Positions 6,380-8,462 of a stretch of 8,462 nt of DNA are shown piece after piece. The DNA is from Methanomicrobiales archaeon (GTDB lineage: Archaea; Halobacteriota; Methanomicrobia; Methanomicrobiales; JACTUA01). The notes under the pieces were generated by a model. That model was not told where the DNA came from. It searched no databases and was given only the letters and a program-made list of their open reading frames with translations. Both the position numbers and the translations under genes were made by a program. The DNA lies in NCBI GenBank assembly GCA_028678815.1, contig JAJRCS010000049.1, positions 1 through 8,462 on the forward strand, written 5' to 3'. The stretch's first letter is position 1; each line of letters begins with the position of its first letter.

Positions 6380-6923
6380 GGTTCTCCTCCTTGCATTCTC
6401 CGGTGTGTTCGGCAATCTTCACCTTTGAAGGTCTAATAACCTTGGATCGGAGCAGGTATCCCCTCTGATACTCCTCGAGGATTGTTCCTTCCTCCTCGCC
6501 GCTCTCGCCCTTTGCTATCGCCTCGTGGAAGTTCGGGTCAAACCGCTTCCCGTGGCTCTCGATGCTGCGTAACCCATGGCTCTCCAGTATCCTGTGAAGC
6601 TTCCGAGAGAGAAGCTCGAACCCCTCCCGGTTCTTCTCCCGGGTGAGGGACGGGAGAGCCCTCTCCAGGTCGTCCAGGACCGGCAGGAGGTCGCGTACCA
6701 GGGACTCGCCCGCGAGCTGGATCACCTGCTCCCGCTCCCTGTCGAGGCTCTTCCGGTAGTTGTCGAAGTCGGCCTGGAGGTACTGGAGCCGGGTGAGCCG
6801 CTCGCCGGCGAGCTTCAGGGCCTCCGCGAGCTCCTGCCGGAGGCGCGCCGCCTCTTCAGGGGAGGTACACTCCTGCCCGTTCTCCTCACCGGTCATCCGG
6901 TATAATATCGGCCATGCCCTCAT
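6351..6923 (-). CDS. grpE: GrpE, nucleotide exchange factor of DnaK
   Basis: A 190-residue GrpE, the cytoplasmic homodimer that releases ADP from DnaK. An N-terminal long helix/coiled coil spans about residues 22-70 with the family signature [16 protein letters not shown] (48-63). The four-helix region follows ([16 protein letters not shown], 75-90), then the beta head ([17 protein letters not shown], 124-140, and [17 protein letters not shown], 155-171). The last 19 residues after VKIA are polar ([17 protein letters not shown] at 174-190), and their codons contain the dnaK ribosome binding site and start. The start is uncertain: the ATG at 6923 has a weak AAGG site, and a second in-frame ATG at 6896 (residue 10, MTGEENG) has none. 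It is first in the grpE-dnaK-dnaJ operon. No convincing TATA box was found in the 102-base gap upstream, so read-through from the genes on the right is possible. Confidence 0.96.
   Translation of the reverse strand: MRAWPILYRMTGEENGQECTSPEEAARLRQELAEALKLAGERLTRLQYLQADFDNYRKSLDREREQVIQLAGESLVRDLLPVLDDLERALPSLTREKNREGFELLSRKLHRILESHGLRSIESHGKRFDPNFHEAIAKGESGEEEGTILEEYQRGYLLRSKVIRPSKVKIAEHTGECKEENHGKGEDNRD
6386..6392 (-). promoter_or_regulatory. dnaK ribosome binding site inside grpE
   Basis: AAGGAGG on the minus strand, 6 bases before the dnaK ATG. It is also the coding sequence for the Lys-Glu-Glu region of the GrpE tail. It decides the dnaK start and suggests translational coupling of the two genes. 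Confidence 0.75.
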
Positions 6924-7025
6924 TTTACCTTTGTTGCGTGCGGCGGGCAGGAGTGCCGGGCGGGGCAGGTGGGGGGGTGAGAGGACCGGGGTGCCTCGCC
7001 CGGGGGTGACCAGGGAGGTTTCCCC
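6924..7025 (-). other. C-rich gap between the IDDTD gene and grpE
   Basis: In the minus direction this 102-base stretch is rich in C (for example CTCACCCCCCCACCTGCCCC) and has no T tract, convincing hairpin or TATA box. The nearest TATA-like element (ATATTATA at 6900-6907) lies inside grpE, after the first possible ATG. grpE may therefore be transcribed partly by read-through, or from a promoter without a recognisable TATA. Confidence 0.4.
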
Positions 7026-8135
7026 TCAGGCGAGGATGGCCCGCTTCGGGTCGAGGAGGATGGTGTTGTCGAGGCCGATGCAGGCGATGGCGGCGAGGGC
7101 CCCGATGACACCCCTCCCGCCGGCCGTGAAGATGCCGTGCTTCCGGGCCATCTCCGCCGCCTCCTCGCGGGTGACCGTTCCCGTCCGGGCCCGGTTCCCG
7201 TATTCCCGGAGGTCCCGGGGAACGGTGAAGCCCTGCTTGATGGCGACCCCCCATTCGGGGGAGAGGGCCTCGTCCGAGACGAACCGGAGGCTGTGCTCCC
7301 GGATCTGGGGGCAGAGGGCAGGTTCTGCGGCGAGCTCGATGAAGCTCGCCGAGTTCCCCGCGGTCCGCTCCGGGCTCGCCGGGTTGAGCATCACGATGTG
7401 GTGCCCGATGGGCATGATCCCCCCGAGAGTGGAGAGGTGCTGCAGGAGGGCGAGGGTGAGGGCGAAGGTCGCGCCCCCCTTTGCGGAGTCGGTGTCATCG
7501 ATCCCGATGGCGAGGTACCGCATCGCCCGGGTGGTCACCTCCCCCTCCACGAAGGGGCCTGACCGCACGATCCTCACCCCCTCCACCCCGTCGGCCTGGC
7601 CCATCATGTCGGTGAGGGAGTAGGCCGGGCCCCCGACGCACCGGATGGTCTGGACGAGGTCCTCCCCCTCCCGCCTGAGGCCGGTGACCCCGACAGCCGG
7701 GTCGGGGAAGAGGCCGATGGGGGCCTCCCGCTCCCCGAGGAAGGCCTGCTCCCGGAGGAGGGTCCCGTCCCGGGAGACCCGGGAGAGCACCCCCCCGGCC
7801 CGCTGGTGGTGGAACTTGCAGTAGGCCGCGCAGGAGGCCGAGAGGCACTCGTGGTAGATCTCCACGGCGTCCCCGTCTATGGTGGTGAAGATCCGCCGGC
7901 AGGCGCTGGAGGGCATGGCGCTCTTTGCGAGGTACCGGGCCGGGGACCTGCCGCGCTTCTCCTCCCGGACCACGAGGCACCCCTCGGCGAGGAGCCGGTT
8001 GATCCAGTCCTGGGCCGTGGACCTCGGGAGCCCCGTGCTCTCCGCGATGTCCGAGACCGTGAAGTACCCCCGGTCCAAAGTGTACTGCCGAATCAGCCTG
8101 AGGATCTCCCGGCGGCGTTCAAGGACGCCCGGCAT
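7026..8135 (-). CDS. HTH protein with C-terminal TiaS-like IDDTD domain
   Basis: A 369-residue protein joining a DNA-binding-like domain to an enzyme-like domain. Residues 1-68 form a winged helix-turn-helix (RREILRLIRQYTLDRGYF, then TVSDIAESTGLPRSTAQDWI at 26-45, with a basic wing REEKRGRSPARY). The middle part holds a Cys/His cluster, C97-x4-C102-x3-C106 followed by His109/His110, and an earlier Cys79, a possible metal site. The C-terminal half has AIGIDDTDSAKGGATFALTL (209-228), matching the IDDTD signature near the N terminus of TiaS, the archaeal tRNA(Ile2) agmatinylcytidine synthetase; further conserved-looking patches are NPASPERTAGNSAS (251-264) and FTAGGRGVIGALAAIACIG (336-354). It is not TiaS itself: the zinc-ribbon and OB-fold parts of that enzyme are absent. 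It may belong to the family called methanogenesis marker protein 11, but I could not confirm this. Its ATG overlaps the 3' end of homoserine dehydrogenase by 17 bases, so the two are co-transcribed. Function unknown. Confidence 0.85.
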   Translation of the reverse strand: MPGVLERRREILRLIRQYTLDRGYFTVSDIAESTGLPRSTAQDWINRLLAEGCLVVREEKRGRSPARYLAKSAMPSSACRRIFTTIDGDAVEIYHECLSASCAAYCKFHHQRAGGVLSRVSRDGTLLREQAFLGEREAPIGLFPDPAVGVTGLRREGEDLVQTIRCVGGPAYSLTDMMGQADGVEGVRIVRSGPFVEGEVTTRAMRYLAIGIDDTDSAKGGATFALTLALLQHLSTLGGIMPIGHHIVMLNPASPERTAGNSASFIELAAEPALCPQIREHSLRFVSDEALSPEWGVAIKQGFTVPRDLREYGNRARTGTVTREEAAEMARKHGIFTAGGRGVIGALAAIACIGLDNTILLDPKRAILA

Positions 8136-8462
8136 ACTGCTCCCTGATGGAGAGGAGGTCGCCGATGACCGCGCTCGCGGTCTCGATGGATCCCGCCCCC
8201 TTCCCGATGAAGGTGAGCTCCCCGGCCATGTCCGTCTCCACGGTGACGGCGTTGAGCGTCCCCTCCACGAGGAGCGGGTGGCTCCGGGGGATGATCCGGG
8301 GCGAGACCCGGAGGAGGTCCCTCGAGGGGATGGCCTCCCCGATGAGCCGGATGGCCACCTCCTCGTCCATGGCGAGCTGGATGGCCTGGGGGGTGATGAG
8401 GTCGATGCCCGTCACGTCGACGTCCGCGAGCTTCGCGTCCATCCCCCAGACGGTGTTCGCCA
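8119..8462 (-). CDS. hom: Homoserine dehydrogenase, C-terminal fragment (cut by window edge)
   Basis: The last 113 residues of homoserine dehydrogenase, the NAD(P)H enzyme that reduces aspartate semialdehyde to homoserine on the way to threonine and methionine. The frame runs open to the window edge (ANTVWG precedes MDAKLADVDVTGIDLITPQ), so the gene begins beyond base 8462. Family marks seen are VDVTGIDLITPQAIQLA (catalytic-domain helix region), VSPRIIPRSHPL, VEGTLNAVTVETD and the closing GKGAGSIETASAVIGDL, which matches the conserved GxGAGxxxTASAV segment near the end of the family. No ACT domain follows: the protein stops 20 residues later at TGA 8119-8121, so it is the short form. The NAD-binding half and catalytic Lys are outside the window. 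The 3' end overlaps the HTH-IDDTD gene by 17 bases. Confidence 0.93.
   Translation of the reverse strand, partial: ANTVWGMDAKLADVDVTGIDLITPQAIQLAMDEEVAIRLIGEAIPSRDLLRVSPRIIPRSHPLLVEGTLNAVTVETDMAGELTFIGKGAGSIETASAVIGDLLSIREQYAGRP

Noticed and set aside
6380..6415. A 12-residue N-terminal extension of DnaK from a TTG codon
   Set aside because: The ATG at 6379 has an ideally spaced GGAGG and gives the normal Hsp70 N terminus; the extension has neither support.
6940..6960. A GAGTGC/GCACTC half-site upstream of grpE suggesting a CIRCE (HrcA) element
   Set aside because: Only one half is present; the TTAGCACTC-N9-GAGTGCTAA pair is not there.
6920..7111. A 63-codon minus-strand frame in the C-rich gap before grpE
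   Set aside because: Ser/Pro-rich translation overlapping the end of the IDDTD gene in another frame, with no ribosome binding site.
1..8462. CRISPR arrays, insertion sequences, tRNA or rRNA genes
   Set aside because: I looked for regular spaced repeats, transposase motifs with terminal repeats, and tRNA arms (GGTTCRA-type T loops with matching acceptor stems) and found none.

Overview
The window looks like a GC-rich chromosomal stretch from a methanogenic archaeon, most likely a relative of the Methanomicrobiales. This rests on archaeal TATA elements in the AT-rich gaps, no bacterial -35/-10 promoters, a DnaK of the short bacterial-derived type that archaea carry, a soluble PAS kinase with an FHDxxN box as in methanogen kinases, and a helix-turn-helix/IDDTD protein of archaeal type. 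I ran no searches; the placement is an inference from what I recognise.

Layout, left to right. (1) 24-944 (-): a stomatin/slipin-type SPFH membrane protein with its own TATA box. (2) 1156-1332 (-): a 58-residue protein I do not recognise, with a TTG start, a good ribosome binding site and a TATA box flanked by a perfect 10-bp inverted repeat. (3) 1333-1933: a 600-bp gap without a convincing protein gene. It holds AT-rich regulatory DNA, a strong TATA box overlapping a palindrome at 1531-1551, a GC-rich island that could be a non-coding RNA, and the promoter of the next gene. (4) 1934-3118 (+): a soluble orphan PAS histidine kinase. (5) 3119-3355: the convergent gap, with terminator-like signals and an unusually well-formed potential RNA hairpin at 3192-3243. 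(6) 3356-6923 (-): the heat-shock operon grpE-dnaK-dnaJ. grpE and dnaK overlap by 29 bases, and the dnaK ribosome binding site lies inside grpE. (7) 7026-8135 (-): a 369-residue protein with an N-terminal helix-turn-helix, a Cys cluster and a C-terminal IDDTD domain like that of TiaS. (8) 8119-8462 (-): the C-terminal end of homoserine dehydrogenase, cut by the window edge and overlapping gene 7 by 17 bases.

How the genes fit together. GrpE, DnaK and DnaJ form the complete Hsp70 folding machine (nucleotide exchange factor, ATPase chaperone, J-protein). Homoserine dehydrogenase (threonine/methionine branch of aspartate metabolism) and the HTH-IDDTD protein are almost certainly co-transcribed. 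The kinase has no receiver partner in view and converges on the chaperone operon. No tRNA, rRNA, insertion sequence, phage gene or CRISPR array was seen. The features most worth following up are the HTH-IDDTD fusion, the hairpin at 3192-3243, the 58-residue gene with its operator-like repeat, and the promoter plus GC-rich island at 1531-1835.
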